DNA of 64,000 bases from Planktothrix tepida PCC 9214 (GCF_900009145.1 NZ_LN889815.1:142782-206781), one strand, 5' to 3'. Numbered from the stretch's first letter, positions 7,247-16,506 are shown. Notes: generated by a model from the sequence alone, not told the origin. A program made the numbers and translations.

Positions 7247-8172
7247 AGTGTGGCATCCTCATGGGTTTTAGCAAGAATTTCTAAGTCTAGTAATTGAGTC
7301 AGAATGTGTTGTAGCCGAGTTAAAGAAATAGAAGCAACTTCTTGTTTGAGGTGATAAACTCGATTCGGATTACTCACTCCCGCAACAGCAGCAATAGCAC
7401 GAGAATCCGTTTCACCTTCATCAATCATGATTTTAACAGCTAACCAAGTGCGAAATAGGCTGGTTAAAGCCGCAATAATCTTAAGAATCGGTTCATTATG
7501 ATTCAGAAGCGTTGTAAAAACCTGTGTTGCTTTGTTGGCATCTTTTACACAGATAGCTTGAGCAAGTTGGAAGGTATTTGTTGTTGTAATACTAACCCAA
7601 GTTTCTACAGTGTGAATATCAATGAATTTGTCTACTGTCACTAACGAAAGTTTCTCTAATTCCTGGTATAATAGGCGAGTATTATTTCCCACAGAGGATG
7701 TTAAGAGTGTAGCAGCAGCATGGGATAAAGAAATCTCCATACTGGATGCAGCATTCTTAACCTGTTCTGTTAGCTTTTGGGTATTCCAAGAGGGAATTAA
7801 AGAGAACTCTTGAACTGTAGCATATTGGCAAAGTAGTTTAGTAAATTTAAGCCGTTGATCTAATGGAATTAGACAAGTAAATAATAAATGATTGCTTGTC
7901 GGTAGATTGTTCAAAATGTGCTTAAACTGTTCTAACAGTGCGTTATTAATTGTTTTTAATTCAGTGCAGTTGGAAAGAATCACTAAGCGTCCACCAGTCC
8001 CAACGGGTACAGTGCGGATATCATTAAGAGCAACTTTGAAGTGATCTGCACTAAACGGATAACTGAAAAAATTGAAAGCTTCCCAGTCGGGATGAACAAT
8101 GCTTTTGCGTAATTGATTAACCTGACGCTCTATCAGATAATCATCATTTCCCCAGTACAGATAAACTGGCAT
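7213..8172 (-). CDS. holA: DNA polymerase III delta subunit
   Basis: A 319-residue protein starting MPVYLYWGNDDYLIERQVNQ, the typical delta N-terminus with G-(N/E)-(D/E)-xxLI. Other recognisable parts are the LxEQFKHILNNLP segment, NTRLLYQELEKLSL and the C-terminal collar domain with FRTWLAVKIMIDEG. Delta is the wrench that opens the beta clamp within the clamp loader. It is encoded just upstream of holB with overlap, and downstream of the polymerase gene. Having both delta subunits adjacent is not the usual chromosomal arrangement and supports a dedicated plasmid replisome. Confidence 0.82.
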   Translation of the reverse strand: MPVYLYWGNDDYLIERQVNQLRKSIVHPDWEAFNFFSYPFSADHFKVALNDIRTVPVGTGGRLVILSNCTELKTINNALLEQFKHILNNLPTSNHLLFTCLIPLDQRLKFTKLLCQYATVQEFSLIPSWNTQKLTEQVKNAASSMEISLSHAAATLLTSSVGNNTRLLYQELEKLSLVTVDKFIDIHTVETWVSITTTNTFQLAQAICVKDANKATQVFTTLLNHNEPILKIIAALTSLFRTWLAVKIMIDEGETDSRAIAAVAGVSNPNRVYHLKQEVASISLTRLQHILTQLLDLEILAKTHEDATLCTSQIINLCH

Positions 8173-8277
8173 GGTAAAATCCTCCCTTGATAAAAATCAG
8201 TAATTAAACTAAAAATTACTTCTGATTCAGCGAAAAAATTTCAGCTTATAACTGATAAGTGATAACTGAATTAGCAA

Positions 8278-10344
8278 CTACTTTTCTGCCCAAGAGTCAT
8301 AAATCAAACGACTCGGTTCTTCTCCCTCATCCACAGGGATACTCTTAATAAATTGGCTCATGGCATTTCTCATAGCATTTTGAATTGCTGTTGCAAACAT
8401 TAGAGCTTGATTAGTGCTAACAATGCCATCAATTTCATCATGAGCCATATTGCCAATATGAGCTTGCCAATGGGGATGCTGATCTAAGACAGTTATAAGC
8501 TCACCCAGAGCGTTCTTAATAATATCGGCTTCTGCCATTGTCCAATAGGCTGCTGTTGCATCAGGCCCTTTTACACTAAGGCTTTTCTGTTGACTGAACT
8601 TCTGAGGATATTTAGGCAGAAATACGCCTCGTCCCGTTAAACAACGGACATAGCCTAAGCCAAATTTGGTGCGGCTTTTAATCTCTTCAATTCCTAAAAC
8701 AGGAGGCAAAGTGCTGTTAGCTTGTTGAATAATTTTTTGACAAAAATTAGCAACACCTGCATAGGTTTTTTTCCAACCTAATTGACTCGTTTTAGCTTCT
8801 TCATCAGTTAAATTAATATTGCCTCCCGTTCGGATAGTTTTTTGAAATGTTTTATAGCCTTGTAGATTTAAGCAACCATAATGAATGGTTTTACTGATAG
8901 AGCGCAACATTGCAGCCGTTTTGTGATTCAAGTGGGATTTATCTTTAACCCAGAGTTGGATATTTTCTTCTGTCCAATCTTTCCCTAATCCTTGGATTTG
9001 AGCAATTTTAGCAGCAATTGAACAGAAAATTTCTTGACTTTCTGAGTGAAATCGTTCGATTAATTCTTGATCTCCTGATGCTTCACAGGCAATTCGGGTA
9101 TGAGCTTTAGATAAGTCAGCAATAATTAATTGAGTTTGGGGGTGAGCAACAAAAACAGAACGAATCGGGGGCAAATTATAAGCAGTAAGTTCAGAGGGTA
9201 AGTTGCTAGGATTAGGGGGATTTTGTAGGTTGGGATTCTGGCAACTGCTGCGTCCAAAAGCAGCACTATTAATTAGGGTATAACTTCCTCTAACATATCC
9301 CTCTGTTAATACTTCTTGAAGATTGTACAGATAATCCAGGTAAGTTTTTGTGGTTTTAATCACTGAAATTAACCTTAATTCTGGGATTTGCCAATATTGG
9401 CTTAAAGTATCAGCATTTGCTTGAGAAATTTTAAGCTGAAATTGGTTATTAATGAGTTTGGGTAACTCTTTAGTTGAATAAAGATGAAGAACTGCTTCAG
9501 GAAATGTCGTTCTCAATTTCTCCATTAAATCTTGATAAGCACTTTCATACTGGTTAATGACATCGATTAAAACCTCCTCATTCACAGGCATTCCTCGATG
9601 AGTCATTTGTGCAAAAGCGGGAGAAGCACTACATTCTGCTAGATAAGAACTCCAAACTCCAATTTCTTTTAATAAGGGTTCAAGTCGCGCCTGAACGTGC
9701 AGAACAACTTCAGCATCGTAAGCCGCATAATTGAGTTGATTATGACTTAATTTTCCACCACTTTTATCACCCCACCCCCAATCAGATGTTTGCTGGGTTT
9801 TATCAATTGTAATGCCGAGCCTCCAACATACAGAAGCTAAGGAGTGAGGTTTATTGTTAATTTTATCTAACCAAGGATCAAGACCTGCCCAATAGATTTG
9901 GCTCATCAACTTTGTATCTTGGATTCCCCGAATTTTATAACCATATTTGACGAGCATCCATTGTTGCTCAAATTCTAAGGCATGACCCACAACTTCTACT
10001 TTAGGGTTAGCTAATCTTTCCTGAAAAACTTCCCAAAATCCCAATTGAGATAACTGTTGTTTAATCTCATTCCTTTGTTGGGAATCAAATCCCAAATCAA
10101 TGACTAAAACTTTGATACCATCAAAAGTTGGAATAGCTAAAGAAAGAATGCGGATTTCTCCTTGATTGGGAAATAAAGCACCGTTAGGTTCTGCTGAGGA
10201 GGAAAAAGTCTCAATATCAAACCCAAATTGAGTGGAGTTTTCCCATTGTTTTAATAGGGGAATAAATTGAGGATGATCAAGTAAAACAATTTGAGGTAAA
10301 AGTTCTTCTTCGGGTTGCAAGAACAAAGTATATTGATAGTGCAT
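8278..10344 (-). CDS. Family A DNA polymerase with 3'-5' exonuclease domain
   Basis: A 688-residue Pol I-like enzyme without a 5' nuclease domain. Residues 40-225 form a DnaQ/RNase D-like exonuclease: FGFDIETF (D43, E45), GHALEFEQ, and YAAYDAEVVLHV. The polymerase part has motif A around D410 (IIADLSKAHTR), motif B RSISKTIHYG (R481, K485, Y489) and motif C MAHDEIDG (D636, E637). Both metal-binding aspartates are present. Motif A differs from the usual DYSQIELR: the conserved Glu is His415, a position linked to steric gating of ribonucleotides. The gene could replicate the element or process conjugative DNA. It precedes holA in the leftward block. Confidence 0.82.
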   Translation of the reverse strand: MHYQYTLFLQPEEELLPQIVLLDHPQFIPLLKQWENSTQFGFDIETFSSSAEPNGALFPNQGEIRILSLAIPTFDGIKVLVIDLGFDSQQRNEIKQQLSQLGFWEVFQERLANPKVEVVGHALEFEQQWMLVKYGYKIRGIQDTKLMSQIYWAGLDPWLDKINNKPHSLASVCWRLGITIDKTQQTSDWGWGDKSGGKLSHNQLNYAAYDAEVVLHVQARLEPLLKEIGVWSSYLAECSASPAFAQMTHRGMPVNEEVLIDVINQYESAYQDLMEKLRTTFPEAVLHLYSTKELPKLINNQFQLKISQANADTLSQYWQIPELRLISVIKTTKTYLDYLYNLQEVLTEGYVRGSYTLINSAAFGRSSCQNPNLQNPPNPSNLPSELTAYNLPPIRSVFVAHPQTQLIIADLSKAHTRIACEASGDQELIERFHSESQEIFCSIAAKIAQIQGLGKDWTEENIQLWVKDKSHLNHKTAAMLRSISKTIHYGCLNLQGYKTFQKTIRTGGNINLTDEEAKTSQLGWKKTYAGVANFCQKIIQQANSTLPPVLGIEEIKSRTKFGLGYVRCLTGRGVFLPKYPQKFSQQKSLSVKGPDATAAYWTMAEADIIKNALGELITVLDQHPHWQAHIGNMAHDEIDGIVSTNQALMFATAIQNAMRNAMSQFIKSIPVDEGEEPSRLIYDSWAEK

Positions 10345-10430
10345 TGTTTAAACCTCGAAAGATGGTGAAGAAAGGAGAAGCTAGAAAATCTTAATCAATT
10401 TTGAATGGAAATAAACTTCTCCCTAAAAAA

Positions 10431-11807
10431 CTAAGCCAAAACGGAAACTTTAATTGTTCGCTGTGTTGCCATCGCAAATGCTGATTCTATAGTAGCACGT
10501 TGGTGATCTACTCTAGCTTTTAAAGCAGTGCTATTGACTTGGATTGTTGCGCTATCTTCACAGAAACTTGCTAAAGCACAGTGTTGAGATAATAGCACTT
10601 TCAAAGAGGGTGGAACTTTAGCCAGTACAGTTTGCCAAACCTGTTGAGGAGGAACTGTAACACCTGAAAAGGAAGCCGGAGGTGAGGTGATGCTATGTGT
10701 ATTAACAGGGGAGTAGGTGGGTTGAGAACTGGGTAATAATCCTAATACAGCCACCTCAAGCCATAGCCAAGATTGGGTCGAAAATTTGATTTGAGATTCG
10801 CAAGTTCTCAAGTGTTGAATGCTGGCTAAAATTCCATTGCGACCCAAAGACTTTGCCAGTTTTTGCAACTGTTCTAGCTCAACTTCAGTTGTTGACAACT
10901 CCCTAGGAATTTTTCTAGTTTGAGCGATTAATAAGAGAGTATAGAATTGAGTTAAATTCTGAAGAATAACCAACGGTTCTTTTCCAAAGTTGAGCAAAGT
11001 TTGTACTTGATTAATTGTATCTGATTCGGAGTCCAATGCGATCGCTTCAACCAAAGATAGTAATTCCTGCTGTGGCACTGCACCCACTAATTCCCATACC
11101 AATTGAGAAGTAATTACCGATTCTAACAAGCTTAGTTGTTCTAATAAGGATAGGGCATCTCGCAATCCTCCAGTTGCTAACTGAGCCACTAAATGGCTTG
11201 CCTGTGAATCCATTTCTAAGCCTTCTAATTGGGCAATTTGGTTTAAATGGTTAACCATTGCATCAATAGAAATACGCTGAAAATTATAGCGTTGGCAACG
11301 AGAAATAATGGTATTCGGGAGTTTTTGGGGTTCAGTCGTACAGAGAACAAAGACTACATTATGGGGAGGTTTCTCAAGAGTTTTCAATAAAGCTTGAGTC
11401 GCAGCACCACTTAATCCATGTACTTCATCAATGACATAAATTTTGTAGCGAGCTTGTACGGGAGTTAAATGCGCCCCTGTACAAATTTCTCGAATTTGTT
11501 CAACACCATTATTGCTAGCAGCATCAAGTTCTAAAACATCTAAGGCAATGCTGCTCGTAATGCCTTGACAAGAGGCACATTGACCACAAGGAGAACTGGT
11601 AGGGTTTGGATGATTAAGACAGTTGAGAGATTTGGCAAGAATTCGAGCCGAAGATGTTTTTCCTGTTCCTCTTGGCCCTGTGAACAAATAGGCATGAGCA
11701 ATGCGTCCTAAATTAATTCCATTGCTTAAAGCAGTTGCAATTGCTTCTTGACCGACTAAATCAGCAAAACATTGGGGGCGATATTTTTGATGAAAAGGCT
11801 GATACAT
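10431..11807 (-). CDS. dnaX: DNA polymerase III gamma/tau subunit
   Basis: A 458-residue clamp-loader ATPase starting MYQPFHQKYRPQCFADLVGQ. It has Walker A GPRGTGKTS (44-52), the zinc-binding cysteines C63, C74, C77 and C80, Walker B/DEVH at 127-130, the SRC sensor motif at about 169-171, and a C-terminal collar domain. ATG 11807 is preferred over an upstream TTG. Cyanobacterial chromosomal DnaX proteins are often much longer; this one ends after a short domain III-like region, resembling a gamma-length product. It would form the motor of the loader with the delta and delta-prime genes nearby. Confidence 0.88.
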   Translation of the reverse strand: MYQPFHQKYRPQCFADLVGQEAIATALSNGINLGRIAHAYLFTGPRGTGKTSSARILAKSLNCLNHPNPTSSPCGQCASCQGITSSIALDVLELDAASNNGVEQIREICTGAHLTPVQARYKIYVIDEVHGLSGAATQALLKTLEKPPHNVVFVLCTTEPQKLPNTIISRCQRYNFQRISIDAMVNHLNQIAQLEGLEMDSQASHLVAQLATGGLRDALSLLEQLSLLESVITSQLVWELVGAVPQQELLSLVEAIALDSESDTINQVQTLLNFGKEPLVILQNLTQFYTLLLIAQTRKIPRELSTTEVELEQLQKLAKSLGRNGILASIQHLRTCESQIKFSTQSWLWLEVAVLGLLPSSQPTYSPVNTHSITSPPASFSGVTVPPQQVWQTVLAKVPPSLKVLLSQHCALASFCEDSATIQVNSTALKARVDHQRATIESAFAMATQRTIKVSVLA

Positions 11808-11945
11808 TGTTTGCAAATAAGCTAAAGTTAATAAAACCCCATAAAGCCCAAATTAAAAAGCAATTATAGCACCCTAAATGGGGTATTGTTTAATTTTCTA
11901 TTTTGCATTGATTGAGTTTATGGGGGTATGAAATTAAGGAAAGTT

Positions 11946-13295
11946 TTACATGGGGAGTGCAGCAAGTTCTAGTTGAGAATCTTCTGAATCAGTCTCAGAT
12001 TCTGAAGCTTCTTCTGGTTCTGTATCTATGGATTGAAATTCATCAGAAGATACTGTTAAAGCTTGTGAAGTCGATGAAAGTGAAGGGGGTTCTGTACTCC
12101 ACAATTCTACAGGCATCACCAAAACTGTTGCAGTTCCAAGAGAGTTAGCAACTGTGTTGAGTGTGGCTGGAGTATTGGCTTTATTGAATGAAAAGCGTAC
12201 CTCAGAAGTTGGAATCGCTTTGAGGGCTGGAATCAAAACATCAGCATCGAAACCAATTTCCAAACCCTCACCTTGAATTAAAGCAGGTAGAGATTCTGCC
12301 CCTGAACCAATGTCTTGTCCTTGTCCATATAAAGAGATCACTTGCTCAGTCGGATTAAGAACTAAGCGAATAATTTTATGCTTATCGAAAGTAGCTAGAC
12401 GAGTAACGGCTGCTAAAAGTTGATGAGAACTAACCGTAACTTCATGACTCCATTGTTTAGGAATCAATTGAGTATAATCAGGATAATCCCCTGTTAAAGC
12501 CCGACAAACTAAACTAAAGGTAGCACTGGTAAATAGAATTTGGCTTTCATTAAAATGCAGTAGCACTTCAGAATCGGTTAAGTTATCTGTGGGATTTCCT
12601 AAGAGTTTTTGCAGTTCTTTCAAAGCAGTTTTGGGGATTGTAATTCCCCATTGGCTTGAGGCAGAAGGAAGGGATTTGCGTTTAGTTTTGTGTTTTTTAG
12701 TGGTTTCGGATTGTTGTTGATTTTCATGAGTTGGGATAGAATCTTGAACAACGGCAAGGACTTTTCCATTGGTGGCGGCGAACTCTACTTTGTCTGCTTC
12801 TACAGTTAATCTAATACCACTTAAAACTGGCTTCATCTCATCGGTTGTTGCTGCAAATAAAGTGGTTTTTAAACCACGAGCTAGAACAGTAGCAGTTAAT
12901 CGGATTGCTGGGACTGTTAAGGGGAACTCTGTGGGTAACTGAGGAAATTGAGAAGCTTTGAAGCCTCGGAATGTATAACGTTTACCTGCACTGGTTAATA
13001 TCGCTTCAGTTTGATTAAGTTCCATCTCAACAGATAGTTCTTCGTCTTTCGGTAAACTAGCAATCAGATTCAGTAAATGTTTAGCAGGGAGAGTCAAAGC
13101 TCCCTCAACTTCAACAGGAGCATTAAATTGGGCAGTGATACCTAAGCTGAGGTCAAACGCTCGAACTTCTATTGTTTGAGGAGTTGCTAACAGAAGAACA
13201 TGAGCCAAAATTGGATGATTAGGCTTAGTGGGTATTGCTCCCATGACAGTATTAAGGGCTGTCGTGAGTTGTTTAGCAGGACAGGAAAATTTCAT
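11946..13295 (-). CDS. dnaN: DNA polymerase III beta sliding clamp
   Basis: A 449-residue beta clamp. It starts MKFSCPAKQLTTALNTVMGA and shows the three-domain clamp pattern: FDLSLGITAQF, the RYTFRGFKASQFPQLP segment, LFAATTDEMKPVLSG, and YPDYTQLIP before domain III. The canonical end VLVMPVELW lies near residue 400. It is longer than the usual 370-390 residues because of a basic insertion (about 189-210, with KKHKTKRK) and a roughly 50-residue acidic Ser/Glu-rich tail after VMPVELW. The clamp tethers polymerases to DNA. An intergenic inverted repeat (ACCCCATAAA at 11836, TTTATGGGG at 11917) lies between it and dnaX. Confidence 0.9.
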   Translation of the reverse strand: MKFSCPAKQLTTALNTVMGAIPTKPNHPILAHVLLLATPQTIEVRAFDLSLGITAQFNAPVEVEGALTLPAKHLLNLIASLPKDEELSVEMELNQTEAILTSAGKRYTFRGFKASQFPQLPTEFPLTVPAIRLTATVLARGLKTTLFAATTDEMKPVLSGIRLTVEADKVEFAATNGKVLAVVQDSIPTHENQQQSETTKKHKTKRKSLPSASSQWGITIPKTALKELQKLLGNPTDNLTDSEVLLHFNESQILFTSATFSLVCRALTGDYPDYTQLIPKQWSHEVTVSSHQLLAAVTRLATFDKHKIIRLVLNPTEQVISLYGQGQDIGSGAESLPALIQGEGLEIGFDADVLIPALKAIPTSEVRFSFNKANTPATLNTVANSLGTATVLVMPVELWSTEPPSLSSTSQALTVSSDEFQSIDTEPEEASESETDSEDSQLELAALPM

Positions 13296-13368
13296 GGTAA
13301 TTTTGAAGTAATTAATGAGGGGACATTATCCACCCAACTCATGAAGGATGGATAAAGAAATGGAGTGT

Positions 13369-14259
13369 TTAATAATCGGGATGTTGAACTGAGGATGCTG
13401 AGGGAAGTTGATGCCGAGTATTGGGGTTAGCTTGGTGTTCTGGAATTAGTAAAGGTTGAGCAGGTTGCAAGGCTTCCCAAACTTTTTGTTTGTTTTCTTT
13501 GTTAAATCCAACAAAATACTGCTTCCAGGTTTCAAGGGTAGGAACTTCATGAGAAATGACTTTACAAGCAGGGCTTTTCTGTTTCGTACCAGCGAGTTCT
13601 CGTGCTGTTGTGAAGCAAAATACACACAAGCATTTAAAGAGATTATTTTTACCCCGAGCCGCCATGCGGTTGGTGATAGCATGGCAAGCCGTCATTTCAT
13701 CAATAAATTCTTGCCAATGGGTGGCAAAAGTAGCTTGGTTTGCACCACTAGCTCGGTAGGATAGGGGAACTTGATGCAAGGGCTGATTGTTTTCATCAAC
13801 TAAAAACACCTCAAAATACTGAGTATTCCCAATATTTTCATCCTCTTTGTGTTCAGGTAGGTAGCGTCCCAAAAGCGTAATTTGTTTTGATTCTTTGGTG
13901 GCTTTGCGGTCATAAGCCAAGGTCGGAGTTCGAGGACAGACCAACATTCGGGGTGCAGGAATGAGAAGTCCTTGTTCCTCAATTCCTGTGACCTCAAAGG
14001 TGTAGGTTGTCAGTAATTTTTCATCGAAGTTCAACCATCCTGCTTTTGCCATTTGTTTGGTAGGGATAAAGTAACCACACAGTTTTGCAGTGGTGCCTCG
14101 TAAGGCTTGAATGCGTGGCAACCGAGCATTGGGGTCAAGGTACTGAGGGTCAGCAAATTCATCTCGTTCTAATTCGAGTTCGGGAGTTTCTGTGTTATTC
14201 ATGATTTCATTAGGGTTAGAAAAATTTGCTGATTCTGATTGAGTCGTTTTATTTTTCAC
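13369..14259 (-). CDS. Conserved cyanobacterial protein (DUF5895-like)
   Basis: A 296-residue protein, probably from a GTG start preceded by GGGAGAA. The core begins FADPQYLDPNARLPRIQALR, followed by CGYFIPTKQMAKAGW and a repeated strand pattern. I associate this with a cyanobacterial family of unknown function (DUF5895, from memory), often seen near plasmid replication genes. Residues around HAITNRMAARGKNNLFKCLC and the Cys-containing FCFTTARELAGTKQ are notable. No catalytic motif is evident. It is directly upstream of dnaN in the leftward block, so a replication-associated role is plausible but not shown. Confidence 0.6.
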   Translation of the reverse strand: MKNKTTQSESANFSNPNEIMNNTETPELELERDEFADPQYLDPNARLPRIQALRGTTAKLCGYFIPTKQMAKAGWLNFDEKLLTTYTFEVTGIEEQGLLIPAPRMLVCPRTPTLAYDRKATKESKQITLLGRYLPEHKEDENIGNTQYFEVFLVDENNQPLHQVPLSYRASGANQATFATHWQEFIDEMTACHAITNRMAARGKNNLFKCLCVFCFTTARELAGTKQKSPACKVISHEVPTLETWKQYFVGFNKENKQKVWEALQPAQPLLIPEHQANPNTRHQLPSASSVQHPDY

Positions 14260-14334
14260 GGGTTCTCCCAGAAATAATTAATAAGGACTAGGGCTGTGTA
14301 CGGAGTGCATTTTTCCAAGAGGAAAATTGCTAGA

Positions 14335-14637
14335 CTAGAAGGGAAGCTCTGTTTGGGAATTTTCCTGATGTATGTCCGAAAAATTAGGAAGAGAAAAAGC
14401 TAAATTGAGAGATTTTAACTGGGTCATCATTTCTTGCTTTTTTTCTTCTTGGAGCAGTTGATGAAGCCGAGACAAGCAACCAATCATTTCAGCAAGCTGT
14501 TGAAGAGAGTCTGTATTAAATTTAAGTTCTATATACTCCTCAGAGTCAGAAATTACTAAACTTTTACAGCTTGAGTTAGAAAAAGAATTAATTACACTTG
14601 TTGAGGAAACTTCACAAATTAATTGTTGATGAATCAT
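14335..14637 (-). CDS. Hypothetical protein
   Basis: A 100-residue protein that I do not recognise. It has a strand-rich start (MIHQQLICEVSSTSVINSFS), a central segment YIELKFNTDSLQQLAEMIGC and an amphipathic helix rich in Leu/Gln/Lys. It has no metal or nucleotide motif. It is packed 10 bases from its upstream neighbour in the leftward block, so it is probably translated from the same transcript as the DUF5895-like and clamp genes. Confidence 0.45.
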   Translation of the reverse strand: MIHQQLICEVSSTSVINSFSNSSCKSLVISDSEEYIELKFNTDSLQQLAEMIGCLSRLHQLLQEEKKQEMMTQLKSLNLAFSLPNFSDIHQENSQTELPF

Positions 14638-14647
14638 AACTTAAGGG

Positions 14648-14875
14648 TTAAAAATGCAAATCTACATCACTGTGACCAAGGTGAGAAGCATCCCACCGTT
14701 CAAACCACTCTTTTTCTTGATCTTCATTTACTTCATCGTCGCTTAACTTAACATTGCTTTCGATTAAAGGTGATGGCAAGATTGTTGTTTTTTCAATGAA
14801 AAAGGAAGATTTAACCAGAGAATCAAAGAAACTTTGGGAGGAATTTAGCATTAAATTTAAGCTCCAATAGATCAC
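14648..14875 (-). CDS. Hypothetical protein
   Basis: A 75-residue acidic protein with no recognised family. The start may be GTG 14875 or ATG 14851. The C-terminal part has WFERWDASHLGHSDVDLHF, rich in aromatic and acidic residues, which could be an interaction peptide. It lies between two other small unknown genes. Confidence 0.35.
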   Translation of the reverse strand: MIYWSLNLMLNSSQSFFDSLVKSSFFIEKTTILPSPLIESNVKLSDDEVNEDQEKEWFERWDASHLGHSDVDLHF

Positions 14876-14882
14876 AGGAGAG

Positions 14883-14894
14883 GCGCGTCAGCGC
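14883..14894. repeat. GCGC-N4-GCGC hairpin, copy 2
   Basis: GCGCGTCAGCGC in the 26-base gap between two small leftward genes; same motif as copies 3, 5 and 6. Confidence 0.5.
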
Positions 14895-14901
14895 TAAGTT
14901 T

Positions 14902-15108
14902 TCATCGACTAATTTTGTTGAGTTGTTTAACCAGTCGAGTTGCATCGATTATTTTCCATCCTTCAAGATGGCAGCGTTCTTTTGCTTCCTCTAATTCTTG
15001 GGAAGTTGTCAACAGCTTATAGCGTAAAAAACCACCAGAAACCGGAAACACATAAGTTTGCCATCCCTTCAGAATTTGTACATAGGAAACTTGTTTAAAC
15101 ACTTGCAT
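14902..15108 (-). CDS. Hypothetical small protein
   Basis: A 68-residue protein from ATG 15108 (a TTG nine codons upstream is possible). It reads MQVFKQVSYVQILKGWQTYV, then GGFLRYKLLTTSQELEEAKE and GWKIIDATRLVKQLNKIS. The strand-strand-helix pattern and compact size suggest a small folded domain, but I recognise no family. It is co-oriented with the replication block. Confidence 0.45.
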   Translation of the reverse strand: MQVFKQVSYVQILKGWQTYVFPVSGGFLRYKLLTTSQELEEAKERCHLEGWKIIDATRLVKQLNKISR

Positions 15109-15215
15109 GGTTAAAAGATGAAATGAACACTCCAAGAAATGCTTTGAATATTAGCGGTTGTCCAGACTGGTAGAAAAAGCCTGGACAAACCTGATTAGAA
15201 AAGATTTCAGTTAGC

Positions 15216-15794
15216 TTAAACAAGGCGAATATGTTTGCCTCTGGGCAAAACTTTGGCAATCATACGACCCTGCTCATCACAAAGTTCTCCTGATTCAGTA
15301 GCAAGAACATCCTCTTTAAGCTTTTGTGTATTTAATTGGGGAAGTTGAAGAACATATTCAGCCGGAAAATCTTGAACTGCAAGTTCTGAATTAATCCAAA
15401 CTTGAGGTTGACCTCCATTTTGACAAAGGGAAACTTTACACAGGAGTCCTTCGAGTTTACGTCCTCGTTGTTCGCCGAGTTGTTCAATTCTCTGTTCCAT
15501 AAATCCCAATAGCTTTTCTGTTAGCCAAATAATCCGGGCTTCATCATTTTTAGCTAAACTAGAGATTCGTTTGGCTTCAAGTTGGCGGAACTCTCGGTTA
15601 GCTTTTAGACGATTGATATAAGCGACATATCCATCAATTTTCTTTTCTAACTTAGGTTCTAATTGTTGATAAATTTCTTCTGCCATCGCTTTGTCTTCTG
15701 GATTTTCAGATTCTAGATATTGACTGAGCAGTTCAAGCTGTTCTCCCAATTCATCTAATGTTTCAGAAATGGGTTGAATGGATGTATTTGCCAT
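15216..15794 (-). CDS. Siphovirus Gp157-like protein
   Basis: A 192-residue protein that is mostly coiled coil, with the signature KIDGYVAYINRLKANREFRQ followed by a basic segment and helix (ARIIWLTEKLLGFMEQRI). A short C-terminal strand domain ends GRMIAKVLPRGKHIRLV. This matches the Gp157 family of streptococcal and other siphophages. The phage protein has been linked to resistance to another phage and is often next to recombination genes. Here it sits in a plasmid replication block beside other unknown genes, so recombination or ssDNA handling is plausible. The family call is fairly confident; the function is not known. Confidence 0.65.
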   Translation of the reverse strand: MANTSIQPISETLDELGEQLELLSQYLESENPEDKAMAEEIYQQLEPKLEKKIDGYVAYINRLKANREFRQLEAKRISSLAKNDEARIIWLTEKLLGFMEQRIEQLGEQRGRKLEGLLCKVSLCQNGGQPQVWINSELAVQDFPAEYVLQLPQLNTQKLKEDVLATESGELCDEQGRMIAKVLPRGKHIRLV

Positions 15795-15801
15795 TTTTGA
15801 A

Positions 15802-16122
15802 CTATTTTCCTTTACGGTTTATTGATGAAGCTAATGCAGGTTCTTGTGTGTCTAAAGTAGGTGGGGAAGGAGGGGATGCTGTTTCAAAAGTTAGGCTTGC
15901 TTCTACAATGTCAGCACCAGAATCCTTAGCTAACATTGCCAACATAGCGTCCAGTTGATTAGCTTCCAGGTTAGGTGCTTGTCGCCGAATTTCTTGAGTT
16001 TTCACTAATTTCCAGATGGCTAAAGCCTCTGAAGGTGAAGCTTGCTGAACCGCTTGTCGAACCAAACGAATTAGCTTTGCGGTAGCCCGTTGTAGTTTAG
16101 CGTCGTTATTTGATGAATTCAT
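15802..16122 (-). CDS. Hypothetical protein
   Basis: A 106-residue helical protein, MNSSNNDAKLQRATAKLIRL, with QAVQQASPSEALAIWKLV and a Pro/Ser-rich tail (TASPPSPPTLDTQ). It has no recognised family. It is seven bases upstream of the Gp157-like gene, so the two are likely an operon pair. Confidence 0.45.
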   Translation of the reverse strand: MNSSNNDAKLQRATAKLIRLVRQAVQQASPSEALAIWKLVKTQEIRRQAPNLEANQLDAMLAMLAKDSGADIVEASLTFETASPPSPPTLDTQEPALASSINRKGK

Positions 16123-16157
16123 GATTGAATTTTGTAGTTCAATTGTGTCTGATAATG

Positions 16158-16169
16158 GCGCGTCAGCGC
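16158..16169. repeat. GCGC-N4-GCGC hairpin, copy 3
   Basis: GCGCGTCAGCGC; the TGA stop of the adjacent leftward gene (16163-16165) lies inside its loop. Confidence 0.5.
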
Positions 16170-16501
16170 TGTGATAATACTGTTGAGTTAAGAGCCACTA
16201 TTGATTGTCGTTCAAGCAGAGCCAGAATCAGGTGGGTAGCACACCCCCATACCTTACATTCCCAATTAACCCTTGATAGCCTCTGGCTAGGTCTGACAAT
16301 TGCAGCACTCCCTAATCCTTGCTGTTCAATTGCTATTTTAAATCGAAGGGCGTCTTCTTCTGTGTGAAAACCGAAGTAGGTTGTCTTTCTGTTACCTTTG
16401 GAGTCGGTTATTGTCGCAATTCGATCTGAAAGTACATTGAGATGGAAGCCTGAACCTAAGTCAATTTGTCGAGGTAAGGGGGGGTAATGAGAAGAATTCA
16501 T
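16163..16501 (-). CDS. Hypothetical protein
   Basis: A 112-residue protein that I do not recognise. It has a strand-rich start (QIDLGSGFHLNVLSDRIATI) and YFGFHTEEDALRFKIAIEQQ, which looks like a small domain with a strand-helix unit. The C-terminal part includes WGCATHLILALLERQ. Its stop codon falls in one of the GCGC-N4-GCGC hairpins. It starts six bases after the end of the nuclease-fold-like gene. Confidence 0.45.
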   Translation of the reverse strand: MNSSHYPPLPRQIDLGSGFHLNVLSDRIATITDSKGNRKTTYFGFHTEEDALRFKIAIEQQGLGSAAIVRPSQRLSRVNWECKVWGCATHLILALLERQSIVALNSTVLSQR

Positions 16502-16506
16502 GGCTT

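Noticed and set aside
13446-13764. Several overlapping frames inside the DUF5895-like gene on both strands
   Set aside because: They overlap a longer frame with clear family features, have atypical composition and no ribosome binding sites.
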